From: JBEOJY01 sp040275305 | Lineage (GTDB): Bacteria; Pseudomonadota; Alphaproteobacteria; UBA9219 | Length of the DNA: 64,000 bases | NCBI GenBank assembly: GCA_040275305.1 | Contig: JBEOJY010000033.1 | Span: 1-64,000, forward strand | Reading direction: 5' to 3' | Shown: positions 32,729 through 41,637 of the stretch, piece by piece | How positions within the stretch are numbered: position 1 is the stretch's first letter | Layout: every line of letters begins with the position of its first letter | The notes under the pieces: model-generated | Databases searched by the model: none | The model's input: the letters and a program-made list of their open reading frames with translations, nothing else | What the model was told of the DNA's origin: nothing | Translations under genes and position numbers: made by a program

Positions 32729-33496
32729 ATGAATTTATATTTTTTATCAACTCATAATAATTCGAGAGTCTTGGCGCTAGTGGCATCGTTGGCGCTTTTG
32801 TCCGCATGTAACGCTTATGACAGGGTCACGGAGATTGGGAGCGCTCCGAAGCTGGCCTCGATTGACGATCCTACGCGCTCGCCCGGATATGTTCCGGTTA
32901 AAATGCCCATGCCCCCACCGTCTCTTGACGAGCGTATGCCAAATTCGTTGTGGCATACGGGAGCGCGGGCTTTCTTTAACGATCATCGCGCGACGAAGGT
33001 TGGGGATATTTTGACGGTTGTGGTTTCGATTAACGATCAAGCGCAACTGCAGAACGAAACAAAACGTTCCCGCGATAATTCGGATACTGCAAGCGCTTCT
33101 AGTTTGCTCGGTTTCGAATCGCGTTTGAAGAACTGGTTTCCCAAAGAGATCAATCCAGGGAGCTTGCTAGATACTGGCAGCACGACAAGCAATGAAGGAA
33201 AAGGATCAATCGCGCGTCAGGAGCAGATTGATTTACGTGTCGCGGCGACGATTGTGCAGGTCTTGCCCAACAACAATTTCGTTATTCAGGGCAAGCAGCA
33301 AATATCGGTCAATTTCGACATGAGGGAGTTGAGAATTCGGGGGGTTATCAGACCGCAGGACGTAGCTTCTGATAATACCATCAATTACGATAAAATTGCC
33401 GAGGCGCGTATTGAGTACGGTGGGCGCGGCACAATTACGGATGTTCAGCAACCGCGCTATGGATCGCAGTTGTTCGATATTTTGATGCCGTTCTAA
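32729..33496 (+). CDS. flgH: Flagellar L-ring lipoprotein FlgH
   Basis: FlgH forms the outer-membrane L-ring. The 255-residue precursor starts at ATG 32729 behind a strong GAGGAGG; the TTG at 32714 is part of that ribosome-binding site. The lipobox LLSAC places the lipidated cysteine at about residue 27. The mature part shows SLWHTGARAFFNDHRATKVGDILTVVVSINDQAQLQNET (part), IARQEQIDLRVAATIVQVLPNNNFVIQGKQQISVNFDMRELRIRGVIRPQDV (part), and IEYGGRGTITDVQQPRYGSQLFDILMPF (part). It ends the operon, directly against a repeat element. Confidence 0.95.
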   Translation: MNLYFLSTHNNSRVLALVASLALLSACNAYDRVTEIGSAPKLASIDDPTRSPGYVPVKMPMPPPSLDERMPNSLWHTGARAFFNDHRATKVGDILTVVVSINDQAQLQNETKRSRDNSDTASASSLLGFESRLKNWFPKEINPGSLLDTGSTTSNEGKGSIARQEQIDLRVAATIVQVLPNNNFVIQGKQQISVNFDMRELRIRGVIRPQDVASDNTINYDKIAEARIEYGGRGTITDVQQPRYGSQLFDILMPF

Positions 33497-33640
33497 GAGC
33501 CTGTTCATGATCTCTAACTGCAGCTTTGGCTTTTCAACGTTTTCTGCGCTTCCGGCGCTCACGTATGTCAAATACGCTGCGCTCCGGTTCTCGAAAAACG
33601 TTGAAAATCCTGTGCCGCAGCGAGATCATGAACAGGCTCT
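33496..33640. repeat. Inverted-repeat element, family E (copy 2, after flgH)
   Basis: A 145-bp element with 19-bp perfect inverted ends AGAGCCTGTTCATGATCTC. The centre shares CTGCGCTCCGGTTCTCGAAA with copy 1 and contains an additional CTTCCGGCGCTCACGTATG segment. It starts on the last base of the flgH stop codon and may act as the operon's 3' hairpin. Confidence 0.75.
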
Positions 33641-33655
33641 AAATGATTTTCCTCG

Positions 33656-34213
33656 CTACTTGATCTTCTGGGGTTGAGAAGCGATGTATTGTTTGGCAAA
33701 ATTTCCTGCCATTTTCCTTATAACGTCGTTGATAATCTGGCCATGCGCTGATTGCGTCGATGTTACGATTGCGCCTTCGCGCCAGTAGATTATTTGTACA
33801 TTTTTGGGAATTGTTATCGGCGGGATAATTAGATTGTTTTTACTTTCCGCGTTTAAAGATAACCATGACGTGCAGTCAAGACCTTGACCATTGTTTGTAA
33901 GCGCGACTTCCGGACGTAGGTTGATGCGCGGGATTTCGACGATAGACGGTGGCGCCTCATTTACATCCATAGCCGGCACATTGGCGCTGCGTAGAACGCT
34001 CAACAGAGCCTCGGTAATATCGGCGCGAGTAATACCACAGGCTTCCGCTGCCTGCGCGTTGTTGATTTGGGCGGCTTGCACGATGATTTCTTTGATGCCG
34101 TACAAGCTAGGCGCGGCGCCTTGCGCGTACCCTGGTGCAATGGTTAGGGCGTTCCACAGCAGGACAGTCAGTAGGATTAGTCCACAATTTAATCGCATGG
34201 CTATGTTGTGCAT
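33656..34213 (-). CDS. Hypothetical secreted protein
   Basis: A 185-residue protein with a signal peptide (LNCGLILLTVLLWNALTIAPGYAQ) from ATG 34213 or 34198. The mature part has a helix-rich N-terminus (LYGIKEIIVQAAQINNAQAAEACGITRADITEALLSVLRSANVP, part) and a C-terminal part with VVEIPRINLRPEVAL-like strands and two cysteines. No family recognised. It is transcribed toward flgH from the opposite strand, with a family-E repeat between them. A role in the envelope is inferred only from the signal peptide. Confidence 0.7.
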   Translation of the reverse strand: MHNIAMRLNCGLILLTVLLWNALTIAPGYAQGAAPSLYGIKEIIVQAAQINNAQAAEACGITRADITEALLSVLRSANVPAMDVNEAPPSIVEIPRINLRPEVALTNNGQGLDCTSWLSLNAESKNNLIIPPITIPKNVQIIYWREGAIVTSTQSAHGQIINDVIRKMAGNFAKQYIASQPQKIK

Positions 34214-34249
34214 TGTAAGCCTGTGTTCTGGTTACTTGCGGGGTGATGT

Positions 34250-34508
34250 GTAACTGCCAAGTTTCGTTGGAAGCGTAAAGACGAAGGTTGAAAACAGCGC
34301 CGTCATTGCGAGCCCCCTCTTGGGGGCGACCTGTCCGCCATAGTTGCGTAGCAACGACGGCGGAAGCAATCCAGAGTCGATAGGACTGTCCCTAAGCTAT
34401 TCTGGATTGCCACGTCGTCGCCAGCCTTAAGGCGGGCAACTCCTCGCAATGACGGTCTATTTTTTTTGGCGTTGGCTTGACTCTCTTGAAGTAGGGCTTA
34501 GGGGTTAC
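34250..34508. mobile_element. MITE-like element, family A (long form)
   Basis: Ends GTAACTGCCAAGT and GCTTAGGGGTTAC enclose the CGTCATTGCGAG...CTCCTCGCAATGACGG core. An inner segment, TCCGCCATAGTTGCGTAGCA (continuing ACGACGGCGGA), is a nested palindrome shared with the copy at 60680. Flanking 8-mers GGTGATGT and GAAGATAT agree at 5 of 8 positions. The rest of the 340-bp gap between the secreted protein and the PAP2 gene shows nothing else. Confidence 0.7.
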
Positions 34509-34554
34509 GAAGATATTATAGAATTATGCATGTTTCCGGTTTTATGCGCAATAA

Positions 34555-35313
34555 TCACTCACGGGAAGAAATTCCCAGCCAGCATCGCCAATATTGCAGC
34601 GTTGTTCGTTTGCCGTAGAACGCTGTTTGTAATAGCGCCATGACTGCAAGCATGATCATCATCGCGAAGATGACATCGCTTAAGAAATGCGCTCCCATAG
34701 CTAGCCGCGTGTAGCCAAAGGCAAATCCTGTCGTTATGCCAGCCCAGAATATCCATTTGCTCCATGGTCTTGGCTTACGTCCTGTGGTCTGGGAGGTTTT
34801 TTTATGGCCGGGTATCGGGGGCGCAATGACGGCGAATGCTGGTAAGGAAAAGCCAAAGGCGGCATCGCCAGCCACAAAGGAGCCGTTGGCGCGAAAGCTT
34901 GGTTGGGGGATTAGAGGAGGGGTGAAGGCCGCGTTTCCTCCGAATGTGGATACTTCCCGTGGACGCGCGCGTCCCCAGTTATCTTTGAAGAGGGCGTTGG
35001 CGACCAAGCCGGGGCCGATTAATAGCATGCATAAAAGAAATAGCCATGTCCGCGCCGGGATATTCCAAGCGCTTTTCCGGATCGCCGCAAACACCAGTAT
35101 TCCGCAGAGCGCAATTCCTAAAATACGCGAGCCGGTTGTCGCGAGTTCGTGTAAAAACGACAGAACTGGATTTTCCGCAAGCGCGAAGCCAATATTTTTT
35201 TTATAAAAGAGCCCGGATGCGTATAGGTCGATTTCCGGGAAAAACTGAATGGCAATTCCGAGAAGGCTGATTCCGAACAGTATGCTGATTAGGATAAGGG
35301 AAGAGGGTTTCAT
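34555..35313 (-). CDS. PAP2-family membrane phosphatase
   Basis: A 252-residue integral membrane phosphatase from ATG 35313. The three PAP2 motifs are visible: KDNWGRARPRE (motif 1), GSFVAGDAAFGFS (motif 2, with Ser replaced by a G-x-F context and Asp in place of the usual His), and YTRLAMGAHFLSDV (motif 3, catalytic His). About six hydrophobic helices frame them. PAP2 proteins of this type act on lipid phosphates; in alphaproteobacteria some are lipid A 1-phosphatases (LpxE) or undecaprenyl-diphosphate phosphatases. Motif 2 normally reads SGH; SFVAGDA departs from this and may lower or alter activity. It stands alone on the minus strand. Confidence 0.82.
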   Translation of the reverse strand: MKPSSLILISILFGISLLGIAIQFFPEIDLYASGLFYKKNIGFALAENPVLSFLHELATTGSRILGIALCGILVFAAIRKSAWNIPARTWLFLLCMLLIGPGLVANALFKDNWGRARPREVSTFGGNAAFTPPLIPQPSFRANGSFVAGDAAFGFSLPAFAVIAPPIPGHKKTSQTTGRKPRPWSKWIFWAGITTGFAFGYTRLAMGAHFLSDVIFAMMIMLAVMALLQTAFYGKRTTLQYWRCWLGISSRE

Positions 35314-35434
35314 ATGAGATTCTCTGGGCATTAGTAGAGTTGGAGGCATTTGCCCATGTTTTTGCTTTTCATGTTTTGACTATGCCGTATTATCGTTCCA
35401 GTTAGCAATGGCGTGGAGAGGCGAGTCGGTCCGA

Positions 35435-36277
35435 ATGAAAAATTACTTGGGAAAACTTGTTGGCGGAGCGCTGGGGTTTGCGCTGGGCGGCGGGCCGCTT
35501 GGCGCGTTTCTTGGCGTTTTGGTCGGACATGCCTATGACAGCCGTCGTGATCCTTTGCCGGATTTCTGGGGCGAAGCAAATTCCCGTCGTTGGAAAGATA
35601 CTTATTCAGGCAATCCGGTTGATAATCTGAACGAGGCTGCGTTTACGAAGGCAGTTGTTGTGTTGTGCGCCAAGATGGCCAAGGTGGATGGGAGCGTTAC
35701 ACGTTCGGAAATCGAGGCATTTAAGAAGGTCTTTAAAATCCAGAAACAGCAGGAAGATGGCATCGGAAAGCTGTTCGACGAAGCGCGGCGTAGCGCGGAG
35801 GGATTCGAGCCGTATGCTTTTCAGGTTGCGCAGCGATACCGTAATCACCCAGTCGTGCTTGAGCATATCTTGGGCGGGTTGTTTGTCATTGCTGCGGCGG
35901 ATAGCGAGACGATCAGGCCTGCGGAGGCCAAGTTTTTGAGGCAAGTAGCGTATATTTTCAATTTTACACCGGACGATTTCGTACGTCTCGCGGCGCGGTC
36001 TGGCGTATATATTCTGCCCGACTCTGGATCGGCGCAGCCGGGCGATTCGCGCAAACATAGCGCGGATGATCAATCTTATGAAATCCTCGGCGTGAGCGAG
36101 AAGGCCAAAGACGACGAGATTAAGTCAGCCTATCGCGCGTTGGTGCAAAAATATCACCCAGATCGCCTGATGGCAGAAGGCGTTCCGCCTGAATTTATCG
36201 CTACGGCCAACGAGAAGATGAAGCGCATCAATGTCGCTTATGAAAAAATCTGCAAGTCGCGTGGAATCAAGGTCTGA
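35435..36277 (+). CDS. djlA: DjlA-like membrane-anchored J-domain co-chaperone
   Basis: From ATG 35435 the protein has 280 residues: an N-terminal membrane segment with the DjlA-like pattern GKLVGGALGFALGGGPLGAFLGVLVGHAYD (part), a TerB-like helical domain (AFTKAVVVLCAKMAKVDGSVTRSEIEAFKKVF, part) and a C-terminal J domain (SYEILGVSEKAKDDEIKSAYRALVQKYHPDRL, part) with the HPD motif. DjlA recruits DnaK at the inner membrane. The upstream in-frame ATG at 35408 would add residues before the membrane anchor and is less likely. It is followed 31 bases later by the GT-C-like gene on the same strand. Confidence 0.92.
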   Translation: MKNYLGKLVGGALGFALGGGPLGAFLGVLVGHAYDSRRDPLPDFWGEANSRRWKDTYSGNPVDNLNEAAFTKAVVVLCAKMAKVDGSVTRSEIEAFKKVFKIQKQQEDGIGKLFDEARRSAEGFEPYAFQVAQRYRNHPVVLEHILGGLFVIAAADSETIRPAEAKFLRQVAYIFNFTPDDFVRLAARSGVYILPDSGSAQPGDSRKHSADDQSYEILGVSEKAKDDEIKSAYRALVQKYHPDRLMAEGVPPEFIATANEKMKRINVAYEKICKSRGIKV

Positions 36278-36307
36278 CGCTTGGCTTGTTAGTTATCAGG
36301 ATTAGGA

Positions 36308-38233
36308 ATGCTAGTTGCTTTAAGAGAAAGCTGTGCGGGTCTTGGGGCTTCGCTTGCAAAGATCTTTCACCCTCCTTTCAGGGATCTTTGGCTTGTCGTT
36401 CTTCTTTATGTTGTCTGGTGCCATCTTGTTTATCCCCATGCGCCGATCTTGCGGGGCGAGTTGCCTGATACGGACGATTATACCTATGTTAATCAGGTTC
36501 TTGACTGGCTTAAGGGGCAGGGGTGGCACGACAATGTTCAGCATCGCCTGAACCCACCACAAGGCACGCCGATTCATTTCTCACGCATCGCCCAGCTGCC
36601 TATGGCTGGGCTGGTTTCGTTGCTTGAATTTTGTGGTTTTGGCCCGAAAGGGGCAGCTACGATTATGGCGCTTATCTATCCGGCGTTTCTCTTCGCCGGA
36701 TTTTGCGCGGCGATGCGGTGGTTGGCACGATGTTTCGTTCCGAACAGATGGTCGGGGGCAAGCGCTTATATCGCGCTTTTCGCTACGGCGACTTTGTTCA
36801 TGTTTCAGCCGGGGCATATCGATCACCATGGCCTAAACATTCTTCTTATCACGCTTTCCCTTGGATGCGCGGCGCGGATGATTCGCGATCCCGCGCGCAG
36901 CGTTTGGGGCTTTGGCGCGGGGGCGTTTCTTGCGTTGTCTTTGACGATCGCTTTGGAGGTATTGCCGTGGCTTTTGCTTATTTCTGGATGGGTTGGTTTG
37001 GCTGCGTTAGCGCGAGGCCCGCTGGCTGCGCGGCAAGGACTGGCCTTTGGCGTCGCTCTTCATTTCGGCAGTCTTGTGGGGCTTTTGCTTACACGCGCGC
37101 CTCACGCTCTTGGGACGCTTGATGCTCTTAGCTATTCGATGACCTATGTGTTGTTGACTGGCGGCATAGCTTTTACGCTTGTTGTGATTGCTCTTGCGTG
37201 GACGGTCAAATTTCCGCGCTCTGTCGTGTGGTTAATCGGCGTGGTTGTTCCCGTGTCGTTTGGAACGCTGTTTCTTCACCGCTTTCCGGAGCTGCTCGTG
37301 GGGCCATATGGCGGCATGGATCCAGCTTTGTCGCAGATCATACTTGGCGTTATCAACGAAGCGCAGCCCCTCAAATCGTCGCAGGCGACATGGCTCGATG
37401 TTTCGCGAAATAGTTCCGGAGCGCTTATCGCGCTTGTTGCCTTGGGCGTTTTTTTGTGGCGCGACAAGGATGCGCAGGCGCGTTGGCGATGGGCGCTTCT
37501 TGCGCTCATCTTGGTTGGGGCGATGGGGCTGAGCATTTTTTACCAGAAACGGTATATGGCCGCGATGGGCATGGCTTCGATCGTGCCGCTTTTGGCTTTG
37601 CTGCAGCGCGGATGGGGGCGTCTTTCGGCGTGGAGGGTTGACGATTCCAGGCAAGCGAGGACGAAGGTTTTATGCGAGCTTGGATTGCTCTTGCTGGTTG
37701 GACCGCTGCCTTCCGTGATTTATCCTGCGGTGTTGGATGGGCGCAAGTTCAATACGGACATGCTGCTGTTCCCGGCCATGAAGGGCAGTTATTCAGATCG
37801 TTGTGGCATGCACAGGCTGGAGAATGTCTTGCGCGATCCCTTGCTTCTAGGTGGCGAGCCTAAGCTGATCATGAACACGCTGGGGGACGGTCCGGAGCTT
37901 CTGTTCCGAACGCAGCACAAAGTTTTGTCGGCTCCTTATCACATGAATGTAGAAGGTAATATTGACGCTACACGATTTTTTTCCACACCATATCCGGAAG
38001 AGGCGCGCGACATCGCGATGCGGCGCGGGGTGGATATCGTCGTGCTATGCCGATATTTTCCTGAAATGTATATGCGCGTATCGATGGCCAAAGGCCCCGC
38101 TGTCGAAGGGAATAATAAGGACTTCGCGGCGCATTTCATTATGTTGCTTGTGACAGGAAAACACCCGGACTGGCTAAAGCCTGTGATAGTTCCGGGGCTA
38201 AACAACTTCGTGATTTATAAGGTCGTTAAGTAG
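36308..38233 (+). CDS. Large multi-pass membrane protein, putative GT-C glycosyltransferase
   Basis: A 641-residue protein with roughly 11-13 membrane helices. Features that suggest a GT-C lipid-linked glycosyltransferase or oligosaccharyltransferase-like fold are an early luminal/periplasmic acidic motif PDTDDY (residues 53-58) after the first helix, a loop with WHDNVQHRLNPPQGTPIHFSR, and a second loop GHIDHHGLN around residue 170. A soluble C-terminal domain of ~130 residues follows the last helix (TRFFSTPYPEEARDIAMRRGVDIVVLC, part). The acceptor and donor are unknown. It follows djlA closely. The family is only tentatively recognised; a polymer ligase or flippase-like role cannot be excluded. 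Confidence 0.72.
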   Translation: MLVALRESCAGLGASLAKIFHPPFRDLWLVVLLYVVWCHLVYPHAPILRGELPDTDDYTYVNQVLDWLKGQGWHDNVQHRLNPPQGTPIHFSRIAQLPMAGLVSLLEFCGFGPKGAATIMALIYPAFLFAGFCAAMRWLARCFVPNRWSGASAYIALFATATLFMFQPGHIDHHGLNILLITLSLGCAARMIRDPARSVWGFGAGAFLALSLTIALEVLPWLLLISGWVGLAALARGPLAARQGLAFGVALHFGSLVGLLLTRAPHALGTLDALSYSMTYVLLTGGIAFTLVVIALAWTVKFPRSVVWLIGVVVPVSFGTLFLHRFPELLVGPYGGMDPALSQIILGVINEAQPLKSSQATWLDVSRNSSGALIALVALGVFLWRDKDAQARWRWALLALILVGAMGLSIFYQKRYMAAMGMASIVPLLALLQRGWGRLSAWRVDDSRQARTKVLCELGLLLLVGPLPSVIYPAVLDGRKFNTDMLLFPAMKGSYSDRCGMHRLENVLRDPLLLGGEPKLIMNTLGDGPELLFRTQHKVLSAPYHMNVEGNIDATRFFSTPYPEEARDIAMRRGVDIVVLCRYFPEMYMRVSMAKGPAVEGNNKDFAAHFIMLLVTGKHPDWLKPVIVPGLNNFVIYKVVK

Positions 38234-38263
38234 AAAAGGTCGGAGGCGAGGTCGTGATTGCTG

Positions 38264-38451
38264 CTAGCAGTCTGCTGAAAAACATTTTTGGAGAAGGTCA
38301 TGCTGAAAGATAAAGAACATGGGATGCCCGCCTTTATCGCGGGCATGACGCCTGTTTTTATTGATAAATGTTCCTCAACTCGCGATGTCACACCCGCCGT
38401 GTCCCATTTGGTTTTTGTATCTTCCAGATGGGTTTTTCAGCAGACTGCTAG
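38264..38451. mobile_element. 188-bp element with perfect 20-bp terminal inverted repeats
   Basis: CTAGCAGTCTGCTGAAAAAC at 38264-38283 is the exact reverse complement of 38432-38451. Inside are palindromic pieces related to family C (GATGCCCGCCTTTATCGCGG and TCACACCCGCC). No open reading frame of significance is present, so it resembles a MITE. It fills the gap between the GT-C-like gene and the MFS gene. Confidence 0.78.
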
Positions 38452-38484
38452 TGTGGAAGCATAACCTTTTGGGATTTTAGCGTT

Positions 38485-39735
38485 ATGATTAAGGCCTTGC
38501 CGCTTGCGCGTTTAGTGGGTTATCGAGATTTTCTGCTGTATCTCCTTTACCGCTTTACGGTTAGAACCGCGACTTTGGCGCAGAGCGTTATTATAGGTTG
38601 GGATGTCTATGACATCGCGCGGCGCGATCATGATGTGTTTCAGTCCGCATTTTACGTCGGGTTGGTCGGGTTGTGCGTTTTCCTGCCGATGATGCTCCTC
38701 ACTCCGCTCGCGGGGGACACCGCTGATCGTTATAATCGACGAAAGATCATGATCGTGGGCAACATTGGCGACTGTCTCGTTGCCGGTGGGCTTGTCGCCG
38801 TGTCCTTGCTTGACCTGCCGTCCTCTTTCGCGTTGCCTTGCCTTTTAGCCCTCTCTGGATGCGTTGGCTCAATTCGGGCGTTTACCATGCCTGCTGGCAC
38901 GGCCCTGATGCCTGCGCTTGTTCCCAAGAACATACTTCCTCGCGCCGTCGCGTGGAGTTTGTTGGCGGGACAGACTGGCATGGTGCTGGGGCCGTGGCTT
39001 GGCGGTATTCTGACGAGCTTGTCCGTTACGTTGGCTTATGGGGCGGTATGCGGGCTTTATCTTTTGGCGACGACGATCCTGTTCATGCTTCGGGTCGATT
39101 TGTCGCAGGTGGAGCCTTCCAAGGGGAGCCGCTTGCGCATGATCGTCGAAGGACTGTCCTACGTATGGTCTAACAAGCTCGTTTTTGGGGCTATTTCTCT
39201 TGATATGTTCGCCGTGCTGCTTGGAGGGGTTACGGCCCTTCTGCCGGTATTCGCCAGAGATATTTTGCATCTTGACGCCGCAGGGTTTGGCCTGTTGCGG
39301 AGCGGGGCGGCGATTGGGGCCGGGCTGGTTACGCTGGCTTTGTCGATTCGCCCCATTCAGCGTTACGCCGGAGCGTGGATGTTGAGCGCGGTAGCTGTCT
39401 ACGGGGTGGCGACCATACTCTTCGCTCTGTCGCGCGACATGTGGTTCAGCTTTGCGATGCTGACGATACTTGGGGCTGCCGATTCCGTTTCCGTTTTTGT
39501 CAGGCAAAGCCTTGTCCAGATCATGACGCCTGATGCCATGCGGGGGCGCGTCGCTTCTGTTTCCGGGCTTTTTATCAATGCTTCTAATGAGTTGGGGGAA
39601 TTTGAGAGCGGCATGGTTGCCCGAATTTTGGGGCCGGTTGGCTCGGCATTGTTTGGGGGGATTGGGGCGCTTGTGATCGTCGTCCTCTGGGCAGGATTGT
39701 TCCCCAAGATGCGTCGCGCAGACAGAATTCAGTGA
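38485..39735 (+). CDS. MFS transporter, EntS-like exporter family
   Basis: A 416-residue major facilitator protein with 12 predicted helices. The loop 2-3 motif is LAGDTADRYNRRKIMI (D-x-x-DRxxRR/KxM), and the second-half equivalent is VRQSLVQIMTPDAMRGRVASV. QSALVGLVxxxPxxxLxxxAG-like text and the DAxxRGRVxS motif are typical of the MFS_3/EntS-like group that exports siderophores or macrolides. No siderophore synthesis genes are adjacent. The substrate is unknown. Confidence 0.87.
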   Translation: MIKALPLARLVGYRDFLLYLLYRFTVRTATLAQSVIIGWDVYDIARRDHDVFQSAFYVGLVGLCVFLPMMLLTPLAGDTADRYNRRKIMIVGNIGDCLVAGGLVAVSLLDLPSSFALPCLLALSGCVGSIRAFTMPAGTALMPALVPKNILPRAVAWSLLAGQTGMVLGPWLGGILTSLSVTLAYGAVCGLYLLATTILFMLRVDLSQVEPSKGSRLRMIVEGLSYVWSNKLVFGAISLDMFAVLLGGVTALLPVFARDILHLDAAGFGLLRSGAAIGAGLVTLALSIRPIQRYAGAWMLSAVAVYGVATILFALSRDMWFSFAMLTILGAADSVSVFVRQSLVQIMTPDAMRGRVASVSGLFINASNELGEFESGMVARILGPVGSALFGGIGALVIVVLWAGLFPKMRRADRIQ

Positions 39736-39879
39736 TTTTATCCCCGTAAACATGAGGTTTCTTCGGCCTGATTTTTCCTTTCTCCGTCGCGTTTCGGCAA
39801 CGCGCGGAAGCGCGGGCGTAAAAAAGTTGCCCGCAAATGAAAATTTTTATTGAATGTTAAAAAATGAAATGTAAATTGG

Positions 39880-40299
39880 TCCTTACGGAAGCGCACGTAC
39901 CACTGGCCCAAGGACGCAAAGGAATACCACCTTTTCCGTTCCCCAATGGTTTATGTAACGACGCTTTGCCGCCTTTGACCCTCGCGAAAGCGGGATCAGG
40001 GGAACGTGGTATGCAGCAAAGAGTCCTTCTGGAGCAGGCCTGAGAAGAGAGAGATATTCAGGCGCGCGAAAGAGGTTGGCCTTCGTTGTGAGGCAAAGAC
40101 GTAAGGGCTGGGGGCTTCGCTTGTTTGAGCGGCGCTTAATCCCACCTAAAATTAATGATCTTGCTGTGTTAGGCAGCGAGGTCGCGTCTGCGCTCAGGCA
40201 TTGGCCAAAAATACTTTTTGCTGCTCTGTGCATCTTGCGTGGTGAAGCCCTTTTTATGGACATGGGCCGCCGCGATTTTGGATGAGGAGCAAAGGGCCA
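39880..40299 (+). promoter_or_regulatory. Long structured 5' leader of the ornithine decarboxylase gene
   Basis: The 564-bp gap before odc contains nested inverted repeats. AAGGAC (39911) can pair with GTCCTT at 39880 or with an identical GTCCTT at 40023, so two folds exclude each other. Within the second fold, ATACCAC (39925) pairs with GTGGTAT (40006) and GTTCCCC (39939) with GGGGAAC (39999). GCCTGA/TCAGGC (40038/40058) forms another hairpin. GGGCTTC (40112) can pair with GAAGCCC (40244), which is followed by TTTTT. This resembles a cis-regulatory RNA; the alphaproteobacterial speF motif, known upstream of ornithine decarboxylases, is the obvious candidate but I cannot verify it. A 70-codon frame (40076-40285) inside is probably spurious. 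Confidence 0.55.
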
Positions 40300-41625
40300 A
40301 TGGACTACAGAATCATGACGTCTCTTGTCAGGGGCGTGGAACCGACAACTCAAGATCGGGTTATGCCAGCGTCGGTGCGCGATAGCGTTGCCGGAGGGCT
40401 CCTGCGTTTTGCGACCGTCGAGGATATGGTTAAAACGTTGCGTCCCGATCAGCCGGTGCATTGCCTGCATCCGGAAGAGCTTGCGCGGAATGCTGACACC
40501 TTCCTTCAGCATTTTCAGGGCACGACCCTGTTCGCGGTCAAGTCAAATCCTGACCCCTATATTTTGCGCTTGGTCTATTCGCGTGGCGTTCGCCACTTCG
40601 ATACGGCTTCGCTCGCCGAGATCAAGCTCGCGCGCGGCTTGTTCGCCGACGCGCATTTGGCTTTTATGCACCCGATCAAGAGCCGGGAAGCTATTCGCGC
40701 GGCCTATTTTGAATATGGCGTGCGCGATTTCGCGGTCGATTGCTTTGAGGAGCTGCACAAGATCCTTGAGGAGACGAACGCTGCGGTCGATCTCGGAATC
40801 CATGTGCGTTTGACCCTTCCCAAGGGAAGCGCCAAGCTCGACCTTTCCACGAAATTCGGAGCTACGCCCGACGTGGCCGCTTCCTTGCTGCAAAGCGCGG
40901 ACAAGGTCGCGCATCGCGTGGGGTTGTGCTTCCATGTCGGTTCGCAATCGATGGATCCGCAATCTTACGTCGAGGCTATAGCGGTTGCGGGACACGTGGT
41001 TCGCAACTCCGGCGTGGCGCTTGACGTCTTTGATGTAGGCGGCGGATTTCCGGCCAGCTATCCGGGGATGGAGACTGTTCCTTTGACGGATTACTTTGTC
41101 GTGATCCGTGAGGCTGTGAAGGGGCTTGGTTTGCCAGCGGCGTGTCAGGTTTGGTGCGAGCCGGGCCGGGCCATGGTCGCTTCGGGCGGCACGTTGGTCG
41201 CGCGGGTTGAGCTGCGCAAGGGCGATGCCTTGTATCTTAACGACGGCACTTATGGCAGCCTGTTCGATGCTGGGTGGCTCAAATGGACCTATCCGGTTCG
41301 TATGATCCGTCCGGGGCTTCGCGCGCGCAAGTCCGGCATGGCGTTGCTGCCCTACAGATTCTATGGGCCGACCTGCGACTCGCTGGATGCCATGCCGGGA
41401 CCGTTCATGTTGCCTTCCGATATTTGCGAGGGCGACTGGATCGCGATTGGGCAGATGGGGGCTTATGGCGCTTCCATACAAAGCCACTTTAACGGGTTTT
41501 ACTCGGATCAGCAGGCGTTGATCGGCGTGGATCCGCTTAACCTTTCGGTTATGAACAGGCGTCGCAGGGTGCGCATGAGCACTTCGGCCTCGGACTCTAC
41601 GGCGAGCGAGACAAGAGAGCAGTAA
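40300..41625 (+). CDS. Ornithine/lysine-type PLP decarboxylase (fold III)
   Basis: An alanine-racemase-fold decarboxylase expected to make putrescine from ornithine. From ATG 40300 (AAAGGG upstream) it has 441 residues. PLP lysine K81 lies in TLFAVKSNP; HVGSQSMDPQSYVEAI and DVFDVGGGFPASYPGM bind cofactor; EPGRAMVASGG and YGPTCDSLDAM (with the catalytic Cys and Asp contributed across the dimer) complete the site. The ~45-residue N-terminal extension is unusual. Bacterial members may use ornithine, lysine or both. It is followed 12 bases later by the end of nspC on the opposite strand, and lies in a polyamine gene block that supports the ornithine assignment. Confidence 0.88.
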   Translation: MDYRIMTSLVRGVEPTTQDRVMPASVRDSVAGGLLRFATVEDMVKTLRPDQPVHCLHPEELARNADTFLQHFQGTTLFAVKSNPDPYILRLVYSRGVRHFDTASLAEIKLARGLFADAHLAFMHPIKSREAIRAAYFEYGVRDFAVDCFEELHKILEETNAAVDLGIHVRLTLPKGSAKLDLSTKFGATPDVAASLLQSADKVAHRVGLCFHVGSQSMDPQSYVEAIAVAGHVVRNSGVALDVFDVGGGFPASYPGMETVPLTDYFVVIREAVKGLGLPAACQVWCEPGRAMVASGGTLVARVELRKGDALYLNDGTYGSLFDAGWLKWTYPVRMIRPGLRARKSGMALLPYRFYGPTCDSLDAMPGPFMLPSDICEGDWIAIGQMGAYGASIQSHFNGFYSDQQALIGVDPLNLSVMNRRRRVRMSTSASDSTASETREQ

Positions 41626-41637
41626 TTTAGTCTGGGG

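Noticed and set aside
39883..40512. 209-codon minus-strand frame over the odc leader
   Set aside because: It overlaps the start of the well-supported odc gene and the structured leader, with no recognisable protein pattern.
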